Notes: generated from the sequence alone by a model not told the origin. A stretch of DNA of 5,654 nt from Thermomicrobiaceae bacterium (GCA_007124395.1 SLFF01000314.1:1-5654), one strand, 5' to 3'. Positions 1 through 5,433 are shown, numbered from the stretch's first letter. Numbers and translations: made by a program.

Positions 1-330
1 CTGCAGAATGTCGAGCCCGAGGACACATTCATCGTGATCGCGCCGGAAGGTGCCGCGCAGTCGAGAGTCTTCGAATTCGTCGAAGCGATCAAGGAAATCG
101 GTGTTCCGTACCGGGTCGTAAGCGACGGAACGGCCGGGCAGATCGTTAATGGGGCAGCTGGCTCGATCGACGTACCCTCTGTCCCGGAGCCGTTTGCATC
201 GATCTCCTGTCTGGTTCCGCTGCAGCTGTTCGCCTACTATCTGGCGCTGGCAGCCGGAACCCATCCGGATACCTTACGACTGGACGACCCCCGCTTCGCC
301 CGGGCCTTCCAGAAAGCAAGCCTGTACTAG
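1..330 (+). CDS. SIS-domain sugar-phosphate isomerase/aminotransferase-like protein, C-terminal part
   Basis: The reading frame is open from the first base, so the gene begins upstream; 109 residues and the TAG stop are visible. The fragment resembles the second SIS (sugar isomerase) domain of GlmS/AgaS/FrlB-type proteins. It has a beta strand (TFIVIAPEG, residues 9-17), a helix, a second strand (VPYRVVSDG), and the family-typical end VPLQLFAYYLALAAGTHPDT (residues 72-91), followed by a short tail LRLDDPRF. In this family the C-terminal SIS domain helps bind a phosphosugar in the cytoplasm. The N-terminal half is missing, so it cannot be said whether a glutamine amidotransferase domain is present (as in GlmS) or whether this is a deglycase or isomerase. 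A hairpin 20 bases after the stop suggests it ends its transcript. The family call is fairly safe; the substrate is unknown. Confidence 0.8.
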   Translation: MQNVEPEDTFIVIAPEGAAQSRVFEFVEAIKEIGVPYRVVSDGTAGQIVNGAAGSIDVPSVPEPFASISCLVPLQLFAYYLALAAGTHPDTLRLDDPRFARAFQKASLY

Positions 331-350
331 CCGCTTGACTGAGCTGACAT

Positions 351-376
351 TGTGGCGGCCGGGAATGGCCGCCACA
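351..376 (+). terminator. Hairpin after the SIS gene, candidate terminator
   Basis: A perfect 10-bp inverted repeat, TGTGGCGGCC (351-360) and GGCCGCCACA (367-376), encloses the loop GGGAAT. It begins 20 bases after the stop of the SIS gene. The bases that follow (cccaattctct) are only weakly T-rich, so intrinsic termination is likely but not certain. It also separates the SIS gene from the small acidic gene at 458. Confidence 0.6.
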
Positions 377-440
377 CCCAATTCTCTGTGCGCCAGGCGC
401 TGCGGGGTATTAGGATTGGTTCCGGAGATGATCGTTTCGC

Positions 441-449
441 AGAAGGAGG
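441..449 (+). promoter_or_regulatory. Strong ribosome binding site fixing the start at 458
   Basis: AGAAGGAGG lies 8 bases before the ATG at 458. The reading frame is open upstream to another ATG at 149, but that stretch overlaps the SIS gene and has no comparable site. This motif therefore decides the start of the 90-residue protein. Confidence 0.75.
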
Positions 450-457
450 CCATAACC

Positions 458-730
458 ATGCGCGCACTCGACCACACTGATCTGCCACGGTTCAACAAGG
501 TCAACTGGGAACAGAGCATGGAACGGCTCGGTGAGATGGTCTCGGAACGAGCCAATCGGGACTGGGAGTTCGAGGCGCACTTCGATGAGGACGATGGCTC
601 GGTCGGCTTCTCATCCCGCGCTGGCGGCAATATCCAGAGCGATGCCGATGAACAGACCCGGATGCACGAGGAAGACCAGCAGATAATTCGCGAGGTGTTC
701 GACTCCTTCGAATGGGTGATCTACCGCTAA
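458..730 (+). CDS. Small acidic hypothetical protein (90 aa)
   Basis: I do not recognise this protein. It has 90 residues, is soluble and strongly acidic, and has no signal peptide, membrane helix or cysteine. It begins MRALDHTDLPRF. Acidic patches include FEAHFDEDDGS (residues 38-48) and DADEQTRMHEEDQQ (residues 62-75). The C-terminus is FDSFEWVIYR, with aromatic residues that could form an amphipathic end helix or strand. The start rests on AGAAGGAGG 8 bases upstream; a longer in-frame version from 149 would overlap the SIS gene and was rejected. Hairpins lie on both sides (351-376 and 768-797), which suggests a single-gene transcript unrelated to the oxidase operon. The ribosome binding site and clean boundaries support a real gene; the function is unknown. 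Confidence 0.65.
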   Translation: MRALDHTDLPRFNKVNWEQSMERLGEMVSERANRDWEFEAHFDEDDGSVGFSSRAGGNIQSDADEQTRMHEEDQQIIREVFDSFEWVIYR

Positions 731-767
731 TCCAGACACTCGTTTTCAAGCCCCACGAAGTACTACG

Positions 768-806
768 GCTGCTGCATCCTGCAGGAATTGCAGCAGCTTT
801 CCTCTT
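768..806 (+). terminator. Hairpin with pyrimidine tail, candidate intrinsic terminator
   Basis: GCTGCTGCA (768-776) pairs perfectly with TGCAGCAGC (789-797), and the run tttcctctt follows directly. The 12-base loop contains a 10-base perfect palindrome, TCCTGCAGGA (777-786), so a nested fold is possible. It lies 37 bases after the stop of the 90-residue gene and fits as its terminator. Confidence 0.65.
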
Positions 807-833
807 GACCAACGCTCTACTTCTGAATAGGCT
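805..833 (+). promoter_or_regulatory. Candidate sigma-70-type promoter upstream of the oxidase operon
   Basis: TTGACC (805-810, one mismatch to TTGACA) is followed after exactly 17 bases by TAGGCT (828-833). TAGGCT fits the looser TAnnnT -10 element of GC-rich bacteria, though it matches TATAAT at only three positions. It starts at the end of the preceding terminator tail and points towards the oxidase operon. Transcription would start near 840, leaving a leader of about 375 bases before the first start codon. No better-spaced pair was found nearer to 1218. This is inference from motif and position only. Confidence 0.4.
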
Positions 834-1217
834 ATGCAAGGTCAGTCGATGGCGTGGGAGCGCCGACATCTGAACGACAATGTGTGAAAGCTGGATCGCC
901 AGCCGGGAACGAGCCCGGATGCGCGACTAGCACTCTGTGCTGTCCTGCGTCCAGGTCTGTTGATCAGAAAGGCACCCCGTGTCGATACACACTTTTGTAA
1001 CGAGTTCGGGACTGCTGAGATGGCAGTGGGACCCGGTCACGACTATGCTCCGTAACACATGGATTGAAAACGGGCAGTAATGCCTTCACTGGATGGCACG
1101 CTGGTGCGTCGAATTCAGTGGGTTACAACCGTCTGTTGCGGGCCATTCGGAGCGTTTCGCAATCATGAGAGCAACACGATACACGCGCGCATCGGTATCG
1201 GGTGAGGTGCTGTCCCT
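834..1217 (+). other. Gene-free region upstream of the oxidase operon (possible long leader or small RNA)
   Basis: No credible coding sequence is seen on either strand across about 380 bases; the reading frames here are short and without good start signals. Several short inverted repeats are present. CCGGG and CCCGG at 903-907/914-918 form a small hairpin. CGGGACTGC at 1007-1015 pairs with GCAGT and CCCG at 1023-1035. CGATAC and GTATCG at 1177-1182/1195-1200 lie just before the start of the first operon gene. No known riboswitch class could be matched with confidence. The region may be a regulated 5' leader, may encode a small RNA, or may simply be intergenic. Confidence 0.45.
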
Positions 1218-1433
1218 GTGACACGCACCATTCTGCTCATGGTTCTCGTGCTCATCGTTGGTGGGGGCGCGGCGATCTACGTCTGGTCATCGTTGAACCT
1301 GCTCCTCAAAGGGCAGGCATCTCTGTTCCAGGGCGTCACCACGGTTCTGGCGATCGTCGGGATTATCGGGTTGATCCTGCTGCTGCAGCGGATCTCCGTT
1401 CGCTACGAAGACAGGCGTGACGAAGATTCGTAG
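1218..1433 (+). CDS. Small two-helix membrane protein heading the oxidase operon (71 aa)
   Basis: I do not recognise this protein. It has 71 residues with two hydrophobic segments, about residues 4-24 (ILLMVLVLIVGGGAAIYVW) and about 41-58 (TTVLAIVGIIGLILLLQ). The loop between them is short (SSLNLLLKGQASLFQG), and the charged tail is RISVRYEDRRDEDS. The basic/acidic tail suggests a cytoplasmic C-terminus with both ends inside. The start is GTG, preceded 8 bases upstream by the purine-rich GGTGAGGTG (1201-1209), a moderate ribosome binding site. It lies 37 bases before subunit IIa on the same strand, so it is probably the first gene of the operon. An assembly factor or accessory subunit of the oxidase is possible, but only position supports this. 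An overlapping frame at 1202-1420 lacks hydrophobic logic and was dismissed. Confidence 0.65.
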   Translation: MTRTILLMVLVLIVGGGAAIYVWSSLNLLLKGQASLFQGVTTVLAIVGIIGLILLLQRISVRYEDRRDEDS

Positions 1434-1458
1434 TAACCAGTCAGGGATCTGGAAACCA

Positions 1459-1467
1459 GGGGAGGAA
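1459..1467 (+). promoter_or_regulatory. Ribosome binding site selecting a TTG start for subunit IIa
   Basis: GGGGAGGAA lies immediately before the TTG at 1471, with 5 bases between GGAGG and the start codon. The same frame also has a GTG at 1417, but that start would overlap the previous gene by 17 bases and has only weak purine content upstream. The strong site favours the TTG. Confidence 0.6.
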
Positions 1468-1470
1468 ATC

Positions 1471-1644
1471 TTGTCAGGGGACAACTCTGAGAACACCGGG
1501 CCACCAGCGCCTGAAGAACCAGACGAACACGATCACGAAGAGGAACACAATACCCAGGGCACGATGGTGCTGATGCTCCTCTTCCTCGTTCTGATCATCG
1601 GGGTCTGGGGCACTATGTTCCTGCTCCTGCTCGAGCGGGGGTAG
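1471..1644 (+). CDS. cbaD: ba3-type cytochrome c oxidase subunit IIa
   Basis: This is a single-helix accessory subunit of a B-family heme-copper oxidase. The C-terminal part, from NTQG through one hydrophobic helix (about residues 31-53) to the end LLLLERG, resembles the 34-residue Thermus subunit IIa (CbaD), which has a KPKG-helix-FFARG layout. In the Thermus enzyme this helix packs in the place of the first helix of a conventional subunit II. The product is 57 residues from the TTG start, clearly longer than the Thermus protein. The extra N-terminal tail is acidic and histidine-rich (PEEPDEHDHEEEH, residues 14-26), which is unusual and could bind metal or be a flexible cytoplasmic tail. The gene lies 3 bases before subunit II. 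A 75-residue version from GTG 1417 is the alternative. The family assignment rests on context as well as similarity, since the helix alone carries little information. Confidence 0.8.
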   Translation: MSGDNSENTGPPAPEEPDEHDHEEEHNTQGTMVLMLLFLVLIIGVWGTMFLLLLERG

Positions 1645-1647
1645 GCC

Positions 1648-2115
1648 ATGAAAATCGATCGTTACGAGAAGATCTTCATGCTGCTTGGCGTCGGAATTCT
1701 GGCGATGGGGCTGATCGCGATCGCGATCTCCGTTCTCCATTACGGATTGCACGTGCCGAGTCCGGATGGGCGCATTGCCCCCGGGGATGTCCGTGCAACA
1801 TCACCATGGGATGAGCCAGGAGTCTACGAGACCGGCGATGGTGAGTACGAAGTCATCATGCTCGCCGAGACCTGGCGATTCGTGCCAGATGAGGTCCGCG
1901 TGCCCGCCGGCTCTGAAGTGACCTTCCGGATGACCTCGCCAGACGTGGTCCACGGCGTTCTTATCGAGAAGACCGCGGTGAACGTGATGATCATTCCAGG
2001 TCAGATCGCAACAGTAACCCACACCTTCGATGAGCCGGGCGAACACCTTTTCGTCTGCCATGAATACTGCGGAACGGGACATCATCTCATGTCAGGACGG
2101 GTGGTCGTGGAATGA
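1648..2115 (+). CDS. cbaB: ba3-type cytochrome c oxidase subunit II (CuA protein)
   Basis: Subunit II accepts electrons from cytochrome c at its dinuclear CuA centre and passes them to subunit I. The protein has 155 residues, slightly shorter than the Thermus ba3 subunit II (about 168). One N-terminal helix (about residues 9-31) anchors an external cupredoxin domain. The CuA ligands are all visible: H102 in SPDVVHG, then C137, E139 (through its backbone), C141, H145 and M148 in CHEYCGTGHHLM. Only one helix is present instead of the two of A-family enzymes, which fits the B family with a separate subunit IIa. E7 in RYEK matches the glutamate that opens the proton path in Thermus subunit II (YEK). 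The gene starts 3 bases after subunit IIa, and its stop overlaps the start of subunit I by 4 bases (ATGA), implying translational coupling. Confidence 0.95.
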   Translation: MKIDRYEKIFMLLGVGILAMGLIAIAISVLHYGLHVPSPDGRIAPGDVRATSPWDEPGVYETGDGEYEVIMLAETWRFVPDEVRVPAGSEVTFRMTSPDVVHGVLIEKTAVNVMIIPGQIATVTHTFDEPGEHLFVCHEYCGTGHHLMSGRVVVE

Positions 2116-3806
2116 GTACGGTCGCAACTACTGCCGAACAGATAACACCACACGAAGAAGTCGGCGTCGAAACGCATGGGCAGATGTGGCCGGTTACGGG
2201 CCAGATCGCCATCTCGCTGTTTGCGCTTGGCCTTGGCGGGTTTATCGGACTCTTTCAGGCGATCGAGCGTGTGAACATCACCTTGCCACCGTTCGGGCCG
2301 TTCGAGAACTACTATCAGGGCCTGACATTCCACGGCGTTCTCCTGGCCTTCGTCTTTACCTTCGGCTTCGCCAACGCCTTCGTATCCTGGACCACCATCC
2401 GGGGGTTCGATCGCCCGCTCTATAGCACCATGCTGGCTCAGGGAGCCTTCTGGGTACTGTTGACCGGGACGATTCTCGGCGCCATTATCATGACGATGAA
2501 CGAGGCAACGGTCCTCTTCACGTTCTACGCACCGATGCAGGCACACTCGGTGTTCTATCTCGCGGCGGCATTGCTGGTCGTCTCGACATGGCTGGTCCTG
2601 GCGAACATCGTTCTGACCTATCGGGCTTGGCGAAAAGAGAATCCCACCGCGGCAATTCCGCTCATGGGATTCACCTCGCTCACCACATACATCATGTGGG
2701 GACTGGCATCGCTCGGGGTGGCCATTCTCGTAGTCGGGATATTGCTGCCATGGTCGCTTGGCCTCTGGGAGCACACCGACCCGCAGCTCGGCCGGACTCT
2801 CTTCTGGCTGAGTGGTCACGCGATCGTCTACTTCTGGCTGTTGCCGGTCTACATCTCCTGGTACATGTTCATCCCGAAACAGGTGGGAGGGCGCCTCTAC
2901 AGTGATGGGCTGACCCGGTTTGCCTTCATTCTATTTCTCTTGTTCTCTATTCCAACCGGTCTGCATCACCAGTACACGGATCCCGGCATCCACGAGGGGA
3001 TGAAGGGGTTCCACCTGCTCCTGACATTCGTCATCTTCTACCCGAGCCTGATCACCGCGTTCTCGATCATGGCCGCACTGGAGCATGGCGGACGTAAAGC
3101 GGGCGGACGTGGTTTGTTTGGCTGGATCATGGCCTTACCGTGGAACAATCCCGCCGTGGTAGCCCAACTTCTGGCAATGCTCGTCTTCACCCTTGGTGGC
3201 GTGACTGGACTGGTCAACGCCAGCATGTCCGTCAACCTGGTGGTTCACAACACCGCATTCATTCCGGGCCACTTCCACCTGACAGTGGGTACCGCGGTCG
3301 CGCTCTCGGTACTTGGAATCTGCTACTGGTTCGTCCCTTATCTCACCCAGAGACCGCTCTTCGCCACCAAACTGGCGCTCTGGCAGGCGTGGTTGTGGGC
3401 AATCGGGGTACTGATCTTCTCCCGCGGTCAGATGTCTGGCGGGCTCGATGCCCAGCCGCGTCGCACGATGCTCGGTGAGGCTTCCTACAGCCTGCCTGGC
3501 TGGGAAGTCGCCAACTGGCTGACGGCGATCGGTGGCATCGTGATGACAGTCAGCGGATTGCTGTTCTTCGTCGTGATGATCGGGACGCTCCTGAACAAGC
3601 GAGCAGAAACCGCCGAGGAGAAGGCCGCGCTGCAACCGCTAATGCCAGCACCACCGATCCATGACCATCGAAAATCGTGGAAGATTTTCGATCGGATTGG
3701 CCTCTGGACGCTGATCGCGATTATCCTGATTCTGATCGCGTATATCCCGGTATTCCTTTTGTACCTCCCGGCGGAGTTCACGTCGCCAGGGGTTCGGGTC
3801 TGGTGA
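2112..3806 (+). CDS. cbaA: ba3-type cytochrome c oxidase subunit I (heme-copper catalytic subunit)
   Basis: This is the catalytic subunit in the inner membrane, reducing O2 to water and pumping protons. It has 564 residues, matching the about 562 of Thermus ba3, with roughly 13 hydrophobic helices. The ligands can be placed. H74 and H389 bind the low-spin heme b. H387 in PGHFH binds the high-spin heme. H236 (GHAIVY), H285 and H286 (GLHHQY) bind CuB. Y240 is the tyrosine expected to be cross-linked to H236. With a constant offset of +3, the Thermus K-path residues are also present (Y247, Y251, S264, T315, and S318 in place of a threonine). GLDAQPRR (444-451) is the conserved loop late in the protein. 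No subunit III or D-channel motif is seen, as expected for the B family. The ATG lies inside the subunit II stop (ATGA). Confidence 0.96.
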   Translation: MSTVATTAEQITPHEEVGVETHGQMWPVTGQIAISLFALGLGGFIGLFQAIERVNITLPPFGPFENYYQGLTFHGVLLAFVFTFGFANAFVSWTTIRGFDRPLYSTMLAQGAFWVLLTGTILGAIIMTMNEATVLFTFYAPMQAHSVFYLAAALLVVSTWLVLANIVLTYRAWRKENPTAAIPLMGFTSLTTYIMWGLASLGVAILVVGILLPWSLGLWEHTDPQLGRTLFWLSGHAIVYFWLLPVYISWYMFIPKQVGGRLYSDGLTRFAFILFLLFSIPTGLHHQYTDPGIHEGMKGFHLLLTFVIFYPSLITAFSIMAALEHGGRKAGGRGLFGWIMALPWNNPAVVAQLLAMLVFTLGGVTGLVNASMSVNLVVHNTAFIPGHFHLTVGTAVALSVLGICYWFVPYLTQRPLFATKLALWQAWLWAIGVLIFSRGQMSGGLDAQPRRTMLGEASYSLPGWEVANWLTAIGGIVMTVSGLLFFVVMIGTLLNKRAETAEEKAALQPLMPAPPIHDHRKSWKIFDRIGLWTLIAIILILIAYIPVFLLYLPAEFTSPGVRVW

Positions 3807-3819
3807 CGGAGGAGGAACA

Positions 3820-4239
3820 ATGTCGAAAACAACGGTCGGAGCGCTCTTGCTGGTCTTTCTTGCCGTCCTGGCGATTGGCTATGCCGGTACCATTCCGCTT
3901 GGAGATAGCAGTCCACGCGAGGTTTCTGATGACAACGGTGTGGCGATGACCGGCGATCCGGTCGAGCTCGGGGAGTCGATCTATTCCCAGCAATGCACCG
4001 GATGTCACACCATCGACGGCTCGGATGGGGTCGGCCCGACACTGGCCGGACTGTTCGGCAGCGAGGTCACGATGGAGGACGGCGAAACGCTCATCGCCGA
4101 TGGGGATTACCTCGTATTGGCGATCACCGATCCGCGGGAAACCACCCGGGAAGGCTACCCGGATGTCATGCCGGCCTTCGACAACCTCAGCGAGGATGAG
4201 ATTGCCGGACTGGTCGCGTTCATCGAGTCGCTGGAGTAA
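3820..4239 (+). CDS. Membrane-anchored class I cytochrome c, probable electron donor to the oxidase
   Basis: This is a monoheme cytochrome c of 139 residues. An N-terminal hydrophobic segment (about residues 5-23) acts as a signal or membrane anchor; there is no lipobox cysteine. A polar acidic linker (about 28-48) precedes the heme domain. The heme attachment site is CTGCH (C59, C62, H63), and M117 in YPDVMPAF is the likely sixth ligand. The domain ends with the usual helix LSEDEIAGLVAFIESLE. It resembles the cytochrome c domain that caa3 oxidases carry fused to subunit II; here it is a separate gene. It starts 13 bases after subunit I behind a strong GGAGGAGGAA, so it belongs to the operon. 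It probably delivers electrons to CuA of subunit II on the outer face of the membrane. The partner assignment is inference from context. Confidence 0.92.
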   Translation: MSKTTVGALLLVFLAVLAIGYAGTIPLGDSSPREVSDDNGVAMTGDPVELGESIYSQQCTGCHTIDGSDGVGPTLAGLFGSEVTMEDGETLIADGDYLVLAITDPRETTREGYPDVMPAFDNLSEDEIAGLVAFIESLE

Positions 4240-4257
4240 CCCAGCAATTCCCGGTAG

Positions 4258-4278
4258 GGGCCGACGCTCTGTCGGCCC
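4258..4278. repeat. Perfect 8-bp hairpin between convergent genes
   Basis: GGGCCGAC (4258-4265) and GTCGGCCC (4271-4278) enclose GCTCT. It lies 18 bases after the cytochrome c stop. There is no T-run on either side, so it may be a weak terminator of the oxidase operon or part of a dispersed GTAGGGGC-type hairpin repeat. Confidence 0.5.
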
Positions 4279-4317
4279 GAATCGCCCCGGAAATCCACAC
4301 CAACCCCTGCAGAATGT

Positions 4318-4384
4318 CCCCCCTCTCCCAGAACCTGTCCTGAACGGAGCCGAAGGATCTGGAGAGGGGCCGGGGGTGAGGGCC
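4318..4384 (-). repeat. Copy 1 of an inverted hairpin repeat, beside the F420 gene stop
   Basis: On the minus strand this reads GGCCCTCACCCCCGGCC, then CCTCTCC, a 27-base loop, and a closing GGGAGAGGGG. On the plus strand the stem is CCCCTCTCC (4320-4328) with GGAGAGGGG (4361-4369), plus two more pairs past a bulged C. The GGCCCTC end stops two bases before the stop codon of the F420 oxidoreductase. A second copy, in the opposite orientation, is at 5434-5471. The strong fold between two convergent genes could also act as a two-way terminator. Confidence 0.7.
4334..4359 (+). repeat. Second short repeat in the loop of copy 1
   Basis: The core CCTGAACGGAGCCGAAGGA (4339-4357) matches CCCTGAGCGAAGTCGAACGG, the reverse complement of 5343-5362. 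I count about 18 of 26 identical positions over the wider alignment, and most differences are transitions. It occupies the hairpin loop of copy 1, as if inserted there. Confidence 0.5.
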
Positions 4385-4386
4385 GT

Positions 4387-5238
4387 CTACCCCTCCGCCC
4401 GCAACTTCGGCAACACCTCACGTGAAACCTTATCGAACATGTCCCACTGCTCTTCGGGCGGCATCGGGAAGATGAAATCGGTGAACCCGATCTCACGATA
4501 CGGCTGGATCATCTCTTCGAGCTGGTTCTCGTGCTCGAACGGTGGCGTCCAGGTGAAGACCGACAGGCGAATGTCGTCCGGATTTCGGCCCGCTTTCTCG
4601 GCCCCGGCACGCAGCCATCCAGCCTGCTCGGCCGCTTTCTCCGGGTCGGCCCGGGTGTTCCAGACGTCCGCGTAGCGTCCGGCGATGCTGATCGTCCGCT
4701 TGCCAAATGCCCCGACAACAATCGGGATGTGCGGCTTCTGGAGTGGTTTCGGCTCGAACGGCGCATCCACAAACGTGTAGTACTCGCCGTCGAAATCGGT
4801 CCGATGCTCTTTCATCAGGCTGTGGAGAATCTGCAGCGCCTCCTCGTACATGTCGACCCGTTCTTTTGCCGAGGGGAATCTATAGGAGTACGCCGTATGC
4901 TCGCGCTCCATCCAGCCTGCGCCGATTCCCAGCTCCACGCGGCCGTTCGAGGCATGGTCGATGGTAAGCGCCTGCTTGGCCAGCAGCCCCGGGTTTCGAT
5001 ACGTGTTACCGCTGACCATGATCCCGAACCTGATCCGGCTGGTGACCATTCCCAGTGCGGCGATCAATGTCCAGGCTTCGTAGTACGGGGTGTCTTCGTT
5101 GTCGCTGGCCATGAAGTGATCCACCACCCAGGCGGTATCCCAGCCGGCGTTCTCGATCATCTGCCAGTGACGCGCCAGCTCGGGAACCGGCTTGCGGTTA
5201 CCCGTGCCAATGCCGAATCGAAGGGGATGCGTTGCCAT
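4387..5238 (-). CDS. LLM-class (luciferase-like) F420-dependent oxidoreductase
   Basis: This is a soluble TIM-barrel enzyme of the bacterial luciferase superfamily, expected to transfer hydride between coenzyme F420 and an unknown substrate. From the ATG at 5238 it has 283 residues, normal for single-domain members. Visible features are the first strand LRFGIGTGN (residues 6-14), AWVVDHF (36-42) early in the barrel, RNPGLLAKQALTIDHASNGR (81-100), LGIGAGWMEREH (103-114), and IPIVVGAFGKRTISIAGRYA (171-190), a likely cofactor phosphate-binding region. An earlier in-frame ATG at 5250 is possible, but AAAGGA abuts it with no spacing, whereas it lies 11 bases before the chosen ATG. It converges on the oxidase operon and lies between two oppositely oriented hairpin repeats. 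FMN use cannot be fully excluded from sequence alone. Confidence 0.88.
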   Translation of the reverse strand: MATHPLRFGIGTGNRKPVPELARHWQMIENAGWDTAWVVDHFMASDNEDTPYYEAWTLIAALGMVTSRIRFGIMVSGNTYRNPGLLAKQALTIDHASNGRVELGIGAGWMEREHTAYSYRFPSAKERVDMYEEALQILHSLMKEHRTDFDGEYYTFVDAPFEPKPLQKPHIPIVVGAFGKRTISIAGRYADVWNTRADPEKAAEQAGWLRAGAEKAGRNPDDIRLSVFTWTPPFEHENQLEEMIQPYREIGFTDFIFPMPPEEQWDMFDKVSREVLPKLRAEG

Positions 5239-5342
5239 AGCTCGCTTCATCCTTTCAGGGTCAGGTCTTCAGTTCTCCCTCTGCGACGTTCCTGCCATTC
5301 TAGGACAGGTTGTCGATTCTCGCGCGTTCGGTAGACGGCGAC

Positions 5343-5369
5343 CCGTTCGACTTCGCTCAGGGCAGGCTC
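5343..5369 (-). repeat. Second short repeat, copy near the hairpin repeat
   Basis: TTCGACTTCGCTCAGGGC (5346-5363) and its flanks are the reverse complement of a sequence related to the one at 4334-4359. Frames through the two copies both give the peptide string RLRSGQ (minus strand at copy 1, plus strand here). I associate such translated strings with dispersed repeats in GC-rich environmental genomes; this is recall, not a search. Confidence 0.55.
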
Positions 5370-5433
5370 TCCGTGTCGCCCAGCCCGGCAAACCAGTTGC
5401 GAAGCCACACGCGGTTGGAGTGGTGGGTCGAAC

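Noticed and set aside
149..457. A longer start (ATG 149) for the 90-residue protein.
   Set aside because: It overlaps the SIS gene by about 180 bases and crosses a strong hairpin, while ATG 458 has an excellent ribosome binding site.
1007..1070. Possible TPP riboswitch, suggested by CTGAGA and ACCCG.
   Set aside because: The conserved second half (GAACCTGATC and following) is absent, and the downstream genes are respiratory, not thiamine-related.
1417..1470. The GTG 1417 start for subunit IIa.
   Set aside because: It overlaps the upstream gene and lacks a good ribosome binding site, whereas GGGGAGGAA is correctly spaced for TTG 1471. It remains a secondary possibility.
1713..1728. The 16-base perfect palindrome GATCGCGATCGCGATC within subunit II.
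   Set aside because: It encodes the hydrophobic run LIAIAI of the membrane helix, and GATCGC-type codon pairs explain it. It is a coding by-product rather than a site.
2082..2819. A 245-residue minus-strand frame opposite subunit I.
   Set aside because: It overlaps a fully conserved oxidase gene and its composition is typical of an antisense shadow.
1..4318. The 12-mer CTGCAGAATGTC occurs at 1-12 and again at 4307-4318.
   Set aside because: One chance 12-base match is about what a window of this size should give, and the first copy is inside a coding region. No extended similarity flanks either copy.
4025..5334. Long plus-strand frames at 4025-4675 and 4531-5334.
   Set aside because: They lie opposite or across the cytochrome and F420 genes, are arginine/serine/proline-rich, and have no recognisable domain. 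They are shadows of GC-rich coding sequence.
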